Assembly (NCBI GenBank): GCA_012932295.1
Contig: JAAONU010000016.1
Location: 46,655,241-46,719,240 of the forward strand
Length of the DNA stretch: 64,000 bases
Direction of reading: 5' to 3'
Source: Cyclina sinensis
Taxonomy: Eukaryota > Mollusca > Bivalvia > Venerida > Veneridae
Under the pieces are notes generated by a model, which was given only the letters and a program-made list of their open reading frames with translations, was not told where the DNA came from and ran no database searches. The position numbers were made by a program, and so were the translations under genes. Shown here piece after piece: positions 1 through 10,811 of this stretch (position 1 is its first letter; every line of letters begins with the position of its first letter).

Positions 1-3000
1 TTCGTTCGTCTAACGTTAAAACTTTTCTTTTTGATGGTGTCGCCATGATGATGGCTTGACATTTACTGTGACAAATACATATATTGATAAAGTAATTGGC
101 GATTTTGGTGAACACTTTTCTAAAACCAATGACCATGAAAAATATTTGTTTGTTTGCTTGTACACACCAAACCTTCTCGCTGATTAAACAGGTGAGAATG
201 CCCGTAGGGCCGATTGTTTGTCACGGCCGTTTAATAGATACTTTAACACGTAATTTCGTACATTTGGGCCGACATTTAGTGGCCGCTGGCCGCGATATAA
301 AATCGTCGTTTAATGGAATTAAATTATATAGTAAAAATCATCGGGAGGGATTTTATGCGGCCGCTTAATAAAAAAGTCGCTTAATAAAGGTGGCCGCAAG
401 TACGATGCCGACTGTACATGTACAAGTACGAAAATGAATTAGTAGATCTACATGAAGTTGTATCAAGAAAATCTTGTAATTTTCTAAAATGCCTCTTCTC
501 TATTTATCTTTGATGCCAACAGCAAATATAAATAATCACGGCGAAATCAAATAACACCGTTAAAAACTGTCCTTGAATGGTGGAATCATGACCTCAATGT
601 ATAAATGCGACGCAGTACAAGTATGCGGCTCCATCGGTAGGTAAATAGCGTACATGTACACGTGTAAGAATATTTTTTTAGGGGGGGATACATATTGAGT
701 TTAAAGAAGAGATATAAATATAATATATATGTGGAAAAAGATATTTAGTTACATAAAAAGATACATAATTGATACGACATTAACTTGTTCATTTCTAAAT
801 GTATCCCCATATTGGAAACGTTACATAAGACTTCCGTAACACCAATGACTGCTGTAAAGTAGAACTGTTTCTCACATTCTGTTTCGTCTGTTTATTTATT
901 TTGATTTTAAATTTTGAAATTTGTAATCGTTCTTCTTTTTCAGACTGACAATGGACAGAGACCGTTTACCCTTTCATAACTGGTTTGCTGCTTGTGAATT
1001 TTATTTTCATGTAGGCGAGGACAAGCAATTCAAAACACAAAGAAATACTGATGTACTATGTTATTTTGCTTGGAGTTTTATTTGCTATGTTAATCTGTCA
1101 TTTCAACCTTCATATATCGTTCTGAAAAAACAACAGTACTTTTGAATGAATGCAGTCGTTTTTTTCTTTATGGACATGGATTATGTCCCGTATTTCACGC
1201 GATACTTAATCCTTGTCAGTATCTCCTTACAAAACTAGGTGTTACTATTTAAAGATTTTCCGAAAATGAGAATTGAAAGTAGAGAGCAAGCATCCAAAAG
1301 CATGCAGCATTAGATCATGTGATGTGGAAAAAGCGGTAAAATACTGGGATTTTTTTATGGAAAATTACTCAGGCTTGCTGTCAAAGTATAGCTCTTGAAT
1401 TACAACCAATAAAAATACGGTGTTGTATCACGTGTAAAGATCATAGGTCACGGGAATTGTGATTGACAGGTTGTTTCTTTGAGGCTACATATAGGTTTCA
1501 CAACAATACAAGTTGGCTTCCTTTAAAAAGTAAGCCAAAGAGAGGTCAGCAGCTGTCGTCACTGAAAGAATGAATCTACTTGTTTCCAAGATCATTTTGA
1601 ATTTTTTAAACGTTCTGTGACTTAAATAATTATAAAAACTAGTAACCTAACTATTATTAATAGTTAATACCTTATAAGGCAAAATGACCGAAACTGACTA
1701 TAATTTAGTTATTTCAAATTTTTTTATAGTGGCGTATCGGTCATTTAAATAAATGAAACAAATTAAGATAACCTCATGTATTTCCTACCTTGTAGAATCT
1801 TGGGGATTTTCTTATAAGCCCCTAAGGCTTTACTCCCCCCTCTTTTACAACAATGCATGTAGTTGTTGAAGCCAGAACTCCCATGTTAAGTTGCTGCTTT
1901 TTTAGGCTCATTTAGTTTTGTTTTCCCTTTCAAGCTTTTATTACACCTTTCTTAGTCCAAATGTTTTACAAAATAATCAGCAATAGTATCTGTTAAGCTG
2001 GACTAAATATTAAAAGGGCGTAAATTTGATCCAATTCGAGGAAATGGACTAGTCAAAAATGCTCTGAAATTTGTAAAAAATATTTACCATATTTTCATGA
2101 CCATGGCTAAATATTAATTTGTTCAACAGGCTGATGAGTATCTCAGAAAAAAAAATGCATTTTAGAATTTGTAGTTTTTAAAAAGTAGCATGCATTATAA
2201 GAAATGCATCCCTGTAATTGTATTTTTTGTGTTTAGTTAAGGGAATACAAAATTATTCTGTACGTTCTGTTCATAATGGGCCGTTTTAACCATGGACCGT
2301 TTTGACCCGATGTTAAATTTTGGTTTCATTTAAATAAATTCGTATTTTGATTCGGAGCATGCGCATAACTATCTTTGTAGACAGGTTTTCATGATTTTAG
2401 GCTTAATATGAGATCATTAACTAAAATTTGATACGCAAAAATGGATGCCGCCAGCAATTAAAGCCAACACTGTGGAGAGGTCTGATGACCTCTCCAATTA
2501 CGATATCAAAGATTGTGAAATTCATCCCCAAATGATAGAAATATAAAAGGGAAGTGTTGAGCCACTGAAATTTACAAGTGTTTGTTATGCATCGAAAAAA
2601 TCTATTTATACAAGATCTGTAGATTTCACTTTCAAACCAGAGCTCAGATTGGTGATACACAATTACACTATAGCAATGTTCTTAAACAAATGCACTATTT
2701 ATGAGAAGTAAGTCCAGCACATATATCATAAACTATAAAGAATTTAAGATGCAGCTAATCCAAGACAAATGAAAACACGAGTACGATTGATAAATTTAAA
2801 ATTGTGATGTTATGGAATTGAATTAGCGGAGTTTTGTAAGTAAATTATTTTATTGTCGACCAATCAACTTGCATCTTGCTACTCATCACCTACTCATCTC
2901 ATGCACCTGGCATTTTTTACTCGTGAAATTGAAAGTAAAGAAAGTCTCAATTTAAGTGATAAAACTTTTACAATTTTCAACAATCATAATTAGCGTATTA

Positions 3001-3380
3001 GACGTAATAATTAGTTACACCTGTGAATCGGTGCTAAATGTCGCTCTGTATTGTTCTAAAAATAGAATATGTGCGAAAGTAAACAATGGATTTTAATTAC
3101 ATTTGTATTATTATCAAAATAACAATTGGACAATTTGTTACCGTGCGTTCTTTGATGTAGTTCCAATTACCTTTTGTAATTTTAATCTCGTTTTGTTGTT
3201 AACTAATTTTCACCAGCACCTGATTGCTTTGTTTTCGAATACAAAATGTATACGCTGTACACTGTACATGTTCAATGGCTAAATATTAATAAATATACAT
3301 GACATTTACAAGATTTTTCAAAGTTTTCAAAATTAAAGACCCCTGGGAATGACCAAGTAGTACTTTCTAATACAAATACT
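1..3380. other. Non-coding region at window start
   Basis: No exon could be supported. The first 400 bases are relatively GC-rich and contain repeated GGCCGC and GCTTAATAAA words (near 225-235, 355-375 and 380-400), which looks like an old repeat rather than a gene. The open frame at 96-368 has no recognisable domain. The rest is AT-rich unique-looking sequence. It may be intron or downstream sequence of the minus-strand acidic gene whose first exon lies at 7167-7298, but no later exon of that gene was recognised. Confidence 0.4.
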
Positions 3381-3384
3381 GCTA

Positions 3385-3545
3385 TAGATTCGCCGTAAAT
3401 TACGGCGATACATCGCGGCGATTTTTCGTGAACCGCCATGAAATACGGCGAACTTGCACGCGCCGATGTTTTACCGCGTAGTGTCCCGTCGCGTCATAGA
3501 CTACACTCGCGGCATAACGCGACTTTTGCGGGTTTCGCGTGTCCA
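3385..3545. repeat. CpG-rich patch with CGCG/GGCGAT words
   Basis: A short segment dense in CGCG, GGCGA and TCGCG words stands out from the AT-rich surroundings. It contains a near-palindromic start built on GCCGTAAATTACGGCG. A compositionally similar patch occurs at about 6005-6140. Both are probably copies of a dispersed element; no coding signal was found. Confidence 0.4.
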
Positions 3546-3559
3546 GTACTGTAAGCTGT

Positions 3560-4482
3560 AGGCATTGTGGTTTCTGAGAAGAAGACTTTTAAAGATTTCC
3601 TTTATAAGCCTATGTAAAATCAATTGACCCCCAGGGTGGGGACTATTTTGACCCAGTGGCTTTGAAGAAACTTAGTAGAGGTCCACTGGACAATGCTGCA
3701 CACCAAATATCTAAACTCTAGGCCTTGCTGTTTCTGACAAGAAGATTTTTTTAAAGTTTTTCCTATATAACTCTATATAAAACAAGTGACCCCTGGGCCG
3801 GGGCCATTTTTGACCCAGGAGCCATGATTTGAACAAACTTGGTAGAGGTCTACTAGACAATGCTGCACACCAAATATCTAAACTCTAGGCCTTGCAGTTT
3901 CTGATAAGAAGATTTTTTAAAGTTTTTCCTATATAACTCTATGTAAAACTTGTGACCCCCGGGGCTGGGCCATTTTTGACCCAGGAGCCATGATTTGAAC
4001 AAACTTGGTAGAGGTCCACTGGACAATGCTGGACACCAAATATCTAAACTCTAGGCCTTGTGGTTTCAGACAAGAAGATTTTTAAAGTTTTTCCTATATA
4101 ATTCTATGTAAAACTAGTGACCCCTGGGGCAGGGCCATATCTGACCCAGGGGTCATGATTTGAACAAACTTGGTAAAGGTCTACCTGATGATGCTTCATA
4201 CCAAATATCTAAGCTCCAGGCTTTGTAGTTCTGGAGAAGAAGATTTTTAAAGTTCCAACTTTGAAAATCTATTTTTAGCTCCTGTGGCCTAGAAATGCAA
4301 TGGACCTGAACCATTTGAACAATTTTGGTACAGCTTCATGCAAGTAACATTCCTGCCAAGTTTCAGGAAGATTGGCCCAGCAGTTCAGGAGAAGAAGTTG
4401 TTTGAAGAAAAAGTTGACGTCCCACGGACGGACGGACGCCGGACATCAGGCGATCACAAAAGCTCACCTGTGAGCTAAAAAT
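3560..4482. repeat. Dispersed repeat with ~166-bp tandem core, ending in GCTCACC
   Basis: Blocks repeat at about 166-bp spacing, marked by the words CTAAACTCTAGGCCTTG (near 3712, 3878, 4043) and TTGACCCAG. The right end carries a GGACGGACGGACG run and terminates near 4480 with AAGCTCACCTGTGAGCT. A reverse-oriented relative lies at 31780-32310. The layout (tandem core, GCTCACC-type terminus) matches non-autonomous tandem-cored elements common in bivalves; the family name is not assigned. Confidence 0.75.
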
Positions 4483-4484
4483 AA

Positions 4485-7166
4485 CCAGAACAATTACAAT
4501 ACAAATTATGTCTCTGATATCCAGATTTATCCAGATCATTCTAATCTGAGTACTCACAATGGCATTATCAATCAAAATTCATGTATCTCTAAAGTATAAT
4601 ATATTTCATTTAACAGGGGTTCCATTTGACCCCGAAGCAGGGGTTTTGACCCTTGGAATTTACAGAATGCCAAATTTTGATTCTCAAAATTTAAGCTGTT
4701 TCTTTAAATAATGGCTATTTTGACTTGAAAACAGCAAAATCTGGTCAAATATGATTAGAATGACCCTTGAGTTTCAGCACCAAGTGGACCCCCTCATTTA
4801 AAGAATAAAAATTACAGAGAGTCCTAAATACATGGGTGAAAGTTGAAAAAAATGAAAAACCTGAAAATGATGCTGAATAACATCAATTGAAGAAGACCAG
4901 ATTTACTGTAAACATACACTTACTATATAGTTTTATCATATGATTCATCTTTTTAAAAAAATACTATAGTTGAAATAGTCTCAGGGTTTCCTCTGGATAG
5001 TATGAAGTTTTCACCAACAAATTCACCAACTGGAATAAACATTCACCAGTTGGAGCCAACTGAGATAGCCAGGAGAAATAACACTGATCAATTTTCAAAC
5101 TTGGATCACTAACGCAATTAAAATAATTTATCACTTAAAATTTAAGTTATCACAATGCATCAAGAGGAGCACATACATGTATATGTCACGATACTAAAAA
5201 CATTTTTAGTGATTTTTTTCCACTTTTTATTTTACTTCTATTTTTTAGATTTACTTATGTACTTCTAAATAATATGTGAATAATTCATTTATTCCATAAA
5301 CATTCCTACCGGAAAGTGGTGATTAAACTTACAAGTTTTAATGGTTGAAAACTGTTTTATTTGCTTAATTTTAAACATTCACAATAAGCAATAATTCAAT
5401 TCTTGTGGCTCTGCATAAGCTTGTATCATATGTAAATATCATGTACTTTGATTTGTTACAGTGCATAAAAATATTATGATAAATGAACAGAACAGATATT
5501 ATGATAAATAAATTATTTTATTTATATTGATTTGTGCTTATTTTTTAGTAGGAAAACACCAATTGTTTTAATCTGAGTCATTTTACTCGTCTGATAATCA
5601 AAGAGCATAATGGTTCAAAATGCCTCAGAGAGCACCATTTACCAATGAAAATTCAAAAAATTTTCGACGCGGGAGGGGGTACTCCACCTCCAGCACCCAC
5701 CCCCTTTTCAGCGTCAAAAATATATTTGGCTCAAGCAAATTTTGACCCAGAGCTAGCCCTGCTTTAAATATCTAAATTTAAATACTTTTCAGCTATCAAT
5801 TTAGTATAGTACTATACTATCAATGGGATTAATGTATGCATGACTTGACACATAATGTTACAGCTTCATTGCAAACTGATTTGTAACCTTTGTCTTTAAG
5901 TGATAATTGAGATCATTCAAGATAAGATAATCAGTTACCAATTAAGCAATAACAACAGCATGTAGGTCATGTCACACATACTTATAAATCCCTTAGTAGT
6001 ACAGTACGCGCCACGATAAACTCACATTTTTATGCTTTTTTGCACGGATGCGGAAAAAGAAATATCCGCCGCAACAACGAGGAAAAAGACGGATGTCCTC
6101 GATATCTCAACATCGCGAAATATCTTGGCGATATTTGACGACCAATGCGAAATTAATTAGGGTCATAACTCAACTGGATAAGCTGAACATTTAATGAAAC
6201 GACCGTTATGAAACTGTGCATTTTACGTCTACCAGTTATGTGACATTTGGTAAAATTAAAACCAAACTTCAAATACATTTGCTGTTTAGGTTTATTGTGT
6301 TCTTCCGTCATTGAAATTTTGAGAATGCTTGTTATAACATAGCAAAATCGATCAATATTTTTTGCCAAGCGCCTAGACGATACAGATGTTGCAGTAGGGT
6401 TTACATGTTGTTTGTTTTCTTCAAATAAGAAAAAAGTTTTAACATGTCGCAATAGGAAACCAGTCAATTTTCTAAAATACGGTCAGCTGTCTCAAGAAGC
6501 AATATTCTGTGGGTTAACAAATAGGCGCATTCGTAAACAAATGCATCAGAATGAGAGTTTTATACATTTATTTGATATTTTGAAAGCGTTAAATTCGCCA
6601 AAATGCATGTAATTGGCAACTGTGTGAGCCTCGATATCAATAATTATACCTGTACAAATGTTCGCGTAACCATTTAGCGGACGTCCACCTTGATATTTGG
6701 TGACCATGTCCGCGGCGGGCTTCCTCGAAATGCGACAGATTTGGTCATGTTTTACGGAATGGGTAGTCTGCGACAACCTCGAGAAAAACGAGAGTTCCTG
6801 GTGGTGCGTACTGTACCATATTAAATTGGTAGCCGAAAAGACTAGGGCTGAAATGTCCAGGAGGTGAACAGACCAAGGCCGAAACGTCCAAGAGGTGAAA
6901 AGTCCTGAAAGCCTGAGACTGTAGTTGTACAAAGTTTTGTAGGTCTCTACAGGAGAACTGGAATGACTTCCACAAAATTAGTATGATGAACTATTAACTT
7001 TGTTTTAGTGCAATATATAGCACCTGTATTCAAAGGCTATTGAAGGAGTATCTTTGTCAAAAAACATTACTAAATACCACCTAAGTACAGTCTCAGTACA
7101 GTGGAGGGTTTTAATTAGTTATGGTTTCTGTCAGTGGGTGATTAAACTCTGTAATGACAAAGGTAC
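4485..7166. other. Non-coding interval 3' of the acidic minus-strand exon
   Basis: This should include intron 1 of the minus-strand acidic gene. No second exon was recognised. It contains a CpG-rich patch (6005-6140) similar to 3385-3545. A minus-strand open frame at 6546-6932 has no recognised domain or convincing splice signals. Confidence 0.35.
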
Positions 7167-7298
7167 CTGATCCATAGCTTCTTCTTCGTCGGAATCATTT
7201 TCATCATCATCATCATCATCATTATCTTCTTCGTCATCAACAATTTCTTCATTGTCCATTTCTTCCTCATCAACACGTTTTTTCTTGGTCGACGCCAT
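7167..7298 (-). CDS. First coding exon of an acidic nuclear-type protein (BCCIP-like?), partial
   Basis: Reading leftward from the ATG at 7298, 44 codons end at a CAG|GTACCT donor in phase 0. The peptide starts MASTKKKRV and becomes almost entirely Asp/Glu, including six consecutive Asp encoded by a GAT repeat (+ strand ATC run near 7205-7222). A basic Lys/Arg patch right after Met followed by a long acidic tract is the N-terminal layout of BCCIP (BRCA2- and CDKN1A-interacting protein), but many nuclear proteins share such composition. No second exon was found, so the name is withheld. The gene is divergent to NHLRC2. The acidic tract and splice donor argue for a real exon; the product identity is inference. 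Confidence 0.6.
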
Positions 7299-8065
7299 CT
7301 TGTTGCGAAAAGCAATCTTTTGACGAAATGTAATCGGCCGAATTTATTTTTGTTTATTATATTATCCTTTGTATTGAACCGTTTATTGCGATTTTTTTAT
7401 TGCGATTTTTTAGTATCGAACTAGAAATGAGTTCAGCCTTTTCTTGCTCATCGTTTTCTCTATATTTTCTATATTGTAATGGTTGTCAATTGAATTAAAA
7501 ATATTTCGTTGAATTTTGCGGTAACTGGCTGTAATCGAACTGAAAGTTTGTAAACAAATATTTAAATCAATATTTTGATAAGATTTAACATTCGGTTTTC
7601 ATTGAATACTTTACAGAAGAAAAAACTAATTTAATCAATCATTTTAAATGTGTTTTGAAGTGATGTCATTTCCAGATAAAAATCGATCTCGCAAATGTTT
7701 CTAGTTTTCGCGTTGAAGACTTTCCTATGATGAAAGTAAAATTTTCTGATTTTTGTGGAATCTCATTGCCGGACGTAGTTCATTATCAGTTTTTATTTAC
7801 CTATGCATTAACTGTAATCATATACTTTAGTCGAACCAAAATAATAATGTTTTAACAAATTAGATCAAGTGTAGGCTTGTTTGGTTTCCATCTATTTTAG
7901 TAGTATTTATTGGTTCTGAGTTAATGGATGGCAGACATTTCACTCCCAAGACGGTTCACACCTAGACGATTCACTGTCCTGAAGACGTTTCACTCCCCAA
8001 TAGAATACTATATACAAAATGTGTCCATTTGTATTGAAGAAAAATGGTAACTTAAAAAAACTGTA

Positions 8066-8672
8066 TATTGTACGGTATCCAGTCGTTTCCCCCACAAACC
8101 TGTTCCTCCAGGATGTTTCCTCCCCTATATATATATATACTATATAAAAAGTAGTTGGGAAAGATTGGAAAAGTTTATATTTTTACTTAAATACATACAT
8201 AATTTTGATGTACCATTGGTTTGTTGCATTTACAATAGTTTAATTATTGATATAGAAATATAGAAATAATATTCACATTTCAACCATCTGATTATTAAAA
8301 GAATCAAGATTATCATGAATTAATTTTTACAAATAACATAATATCTATAAAATTTTAAACGTAAATTAAATAGTAAATTATTTTATTGCAATATAATGAG
8401 AATTATGTTTTTGAAATATATAAACCACTAAATTTACCAAGCATTTAATGGAGTGAAATGTGTGAATTGTTTGAGATAGTTACACTACAAAAATTTACAA
8501 AGGCTATTAACAGGATATGGCAGGTGTGAAATACACTGCATATAGTATATAGTATATCTTCACATTACTATATAATATATAAATAGGGGAGGAAACATCC
8601 TGGAGGAAACATCCAGGAGGAAATGTCAGTGTGGGGAAAACAACTGGAAACCATATTGTACAGACATTAGTT
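8066..8672. mobile_element. MITE-like element with ~70-bp inverted ends
   Basis: The left end (TTGTACGGTATCCAGTCG, then CTCCAGGATGTTTCCTCCCC) is matched in reverse complement by the right end (near 8588-8670: GGGGAGGAAACATCCTGGAG, then AACTGGAAACCATATTGTAC). The two arms are about 65-85 bp and enclose about 430 bp of AT-rich non-coding sequence. This is the structure of a non-autonomous terminal-inverted-repeat element. No target-site duplication was confirmed. Confidence 0.55.
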
Positions 8673-8684
8673 ATGTAAATCATA

Positions 8685-9015
8685 AGAACCAGGGAATGGG
8701 ATGCTTTCTGTATCTCGCACTACCCCGACAACATAAAATAACTAATCTCTGCAGGGGCGTCGGTCATATAGGCAACCGGTACTGACGATAAAAAAACTCA
8801 AATAGAGAGTGGTCCAGTGGTAACATGCTTGACTGGAAACCCTGGGGTCGCGAGATTTATCTCCAAAAGATCCAGGGGTTTCTCTGGAATGGGATGCTTT
8901 CTGTATCTTGCACTATCCCCCACAACATAAAATTACTAATCTCTGCAAGTAGCATAAGTCATATCTGCCACTGGTACCAATGATAAATAAACTCAAACAG
9001 ATAAATAGATAAATT
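8685..9015 (+). mobile_element. Two tandem tRNA-derived SINE copies
   Basis: The body word GGGATGCTTTCTGTATCT and the following region up to an AACTCAAA tail appear twice. The first copy (8685-8804) lacks the tRNA-like head. The second (8805-9015) starts with GTGGTCCAGTGGTAA, an A-box-like pol III promoter word, and ends in AATAAACTCAAACAGATAAATAG. The same family is at 33245-33529, 39261-39556 (reverse), 54195-54475 and 61745-61880 (reverse). Confidence 0.7.
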
Positions 9016-10663
9016 ATTTAGTAATACATCTAGTGCCCTAAGATAGTTGTTCTAAATGATATGAAATGTTTATTTTTTATCATCAGTTGGTCGGAACTTG
9101 TATCAAATTGATTTTAGCTTTAGATATTATTCCTGAAGGATGATTTTCTATCTAACTTCTGTAATCTAAAATGAAATACTGTGTTTTTACATGTCACATT
9201 TTCACAGCCCTAAGGCTATTTCTGTATGAAAAAGTATAAACAAAGCAGAGATGTCTGACACTATAAATGAATAAGTCCTGAAAATGGTCAGTGGGAAACA
9301 TGACTTGTATCCCTCAACATAATTGCTGTTTAACTAAATTAAAGATATAAGCCCATCAGAATACTATCAGTATCTGTCTGTGGGATAAATATTGAAGGTG
9401 CATTTACTCACTCTGTATCGTGAGTAAAACAATTATAATTCACTTATCCCATGTTATCATCAACACAAAAACAACAACAAAATAGGAATTAGGCATTCTA
9501 TTTGACAGATTTCGATCGACAAACCATTTTGCATATAAAAATCAGAAATCACAAAATAACAATAATAATCCATTTCATAAAGTTCAAGTATTGCCTGAAC
9601 ATTTTAAAAACTAATTATTTTATGGTATATTTCAAAAGACACTGCAGTTTAAAATGTTGCGAAAAAGAAACAAATCTAATGTATTTAAATATGACACCTC
9701 TAACTAATGTCTTAATAATAATCAACCTTTTTGCTTAACACCTGATGAATGAAATTCAGATAACATCTTATAAATGTCCAAATAACAACCAAATAAACAG
9801 TCCAGTAAAGGAATGCTGAACACAGAATATATCCAATAAATATCAATTGATCACAAATGAACGAATACAAGTCTATATTATAAAATTTGTTTGGATCCTG
9901 AAAAATGTCTTTTCAGGTAAACAGCACTAGGATCGAGTAGACTCTTATATCATAAATCCAGAAAACCAAAAACGTCCGTCTAACCATAAATCTGTAAACA
10001 AATATTCAAAAAGATGAAATGAAAAGCGAACTGATATTAACAAAACTATTTCATAGTTCTTAAGAAAGAATAAAGTAACGTAAAATTATATTATCCAAAA
10101 ACAATTATATCCTTAAACATCGGGAGGGCGGGAAGGGAACACCTATAAGTCTGTAAGCTCGGATTTAGACGTATCTCCTGCCTCAAGTGAGAAACAATTG
10201 GTAGAACACCGAATATATACCTACACATTAGTACAAAAACACGTGAATTTCGTGCAAATAGTTATCTGTATGGATAAAACAAACTATGTTGGGAACCTGT
10301 ATGAAAACATAAACTAAACTATGAACTGGAAAAGAATAACAATATTGAAACGTGAATAATTTTATTCATCCAATTTTAAACAACATTTGCTTAGCAATGA
10401 AAGAGTTGGAAGCCAGTCTTTAATTTGATTCTAGCTTTGTTCAGATCTTTGACTTCCTGTTATGCTGTGTATGTTATAACCACTAATGTTTTTGAGTTTT
10501 CAGTACAAAGCTGTTGTAACTATATAATTTTAAGGTAATGAGAAACGTAAGTTTAGCTTTGACTCCCAAGTTTTTGTTAAAGGAACTCTGGGTTTAAAAG
10601 TGGTATGTAGATAACACTTACGTAAAAATAATACTATTATTGTTTTTTTCTTACAGGGTCAAC

Positions 10664-10811
10664 ATGTATGACCTAAATGATATACTAGAGGCGTGTGGTA
10701 ACCTAGATGAAAAACTTTCTGAGGACGACTGCAGACATGAGGATGAAATCAGGAAACATTTAAATCTGATTGAGACAAAGTTGAAATTTAATGTGCCAGA
10801 TTTTCCTGAAG
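10664..10811 (+). CDS. NHLRC2: NHLRC2 coding exon 1
   Basis: Encodes residues 1-49 plus the first base of codon 50, ending ...PDFPE then G|. An acceptor (TTACAG) lies 7 bases before the ATG, so at least one non-coding exon lies upstream. The donor is GTATTT, phase 1. The peptide is acidic and helical and matches the poorly conserved N-terminal segment that precedes the FPEGxEWLN motif of NHLRC2. Confidence 0.88.

Larger units (their letters stand above)
7299..10656. other. Divergent intergenic region between acidic gene and NHLRC2
   Basis: The two genes are head-to-head, so promoters for both are expected here. A non-coding NHLRC2 first exon is also expected, because an acceptor (TTACAG at 10651-10656) sits just before its ATG; that exon was not located. 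The interval contains an inverted-repeat element (8066-8672) and a tandem pair of SINE copies (8685-9015). No protein-coding exon is supported. Confidence 0.4.

Noticed and set aside
96..368. Open frame of 90 codons at the window start
   Set aside because: No recognisable domain, start context or splice sites, and it overlaps repeated GGCCGC/TTAATAAA words; probably chance within an old repeat.
951..1145. Open frame preceded by a good TTTTTCAG acceptor
   Set aside because: The peptide is not similar to anything recognised, has no donor and lies isolated on the plus strand. One good acceptor is not enough.
6546..6932. Minus-strand 128-codon frame upstream of the acidic exon's second-exon zone
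   Set aside because: Considered as exon 2 of the acidic gene. No acceptor or phase match and no BCCIP-like motif.
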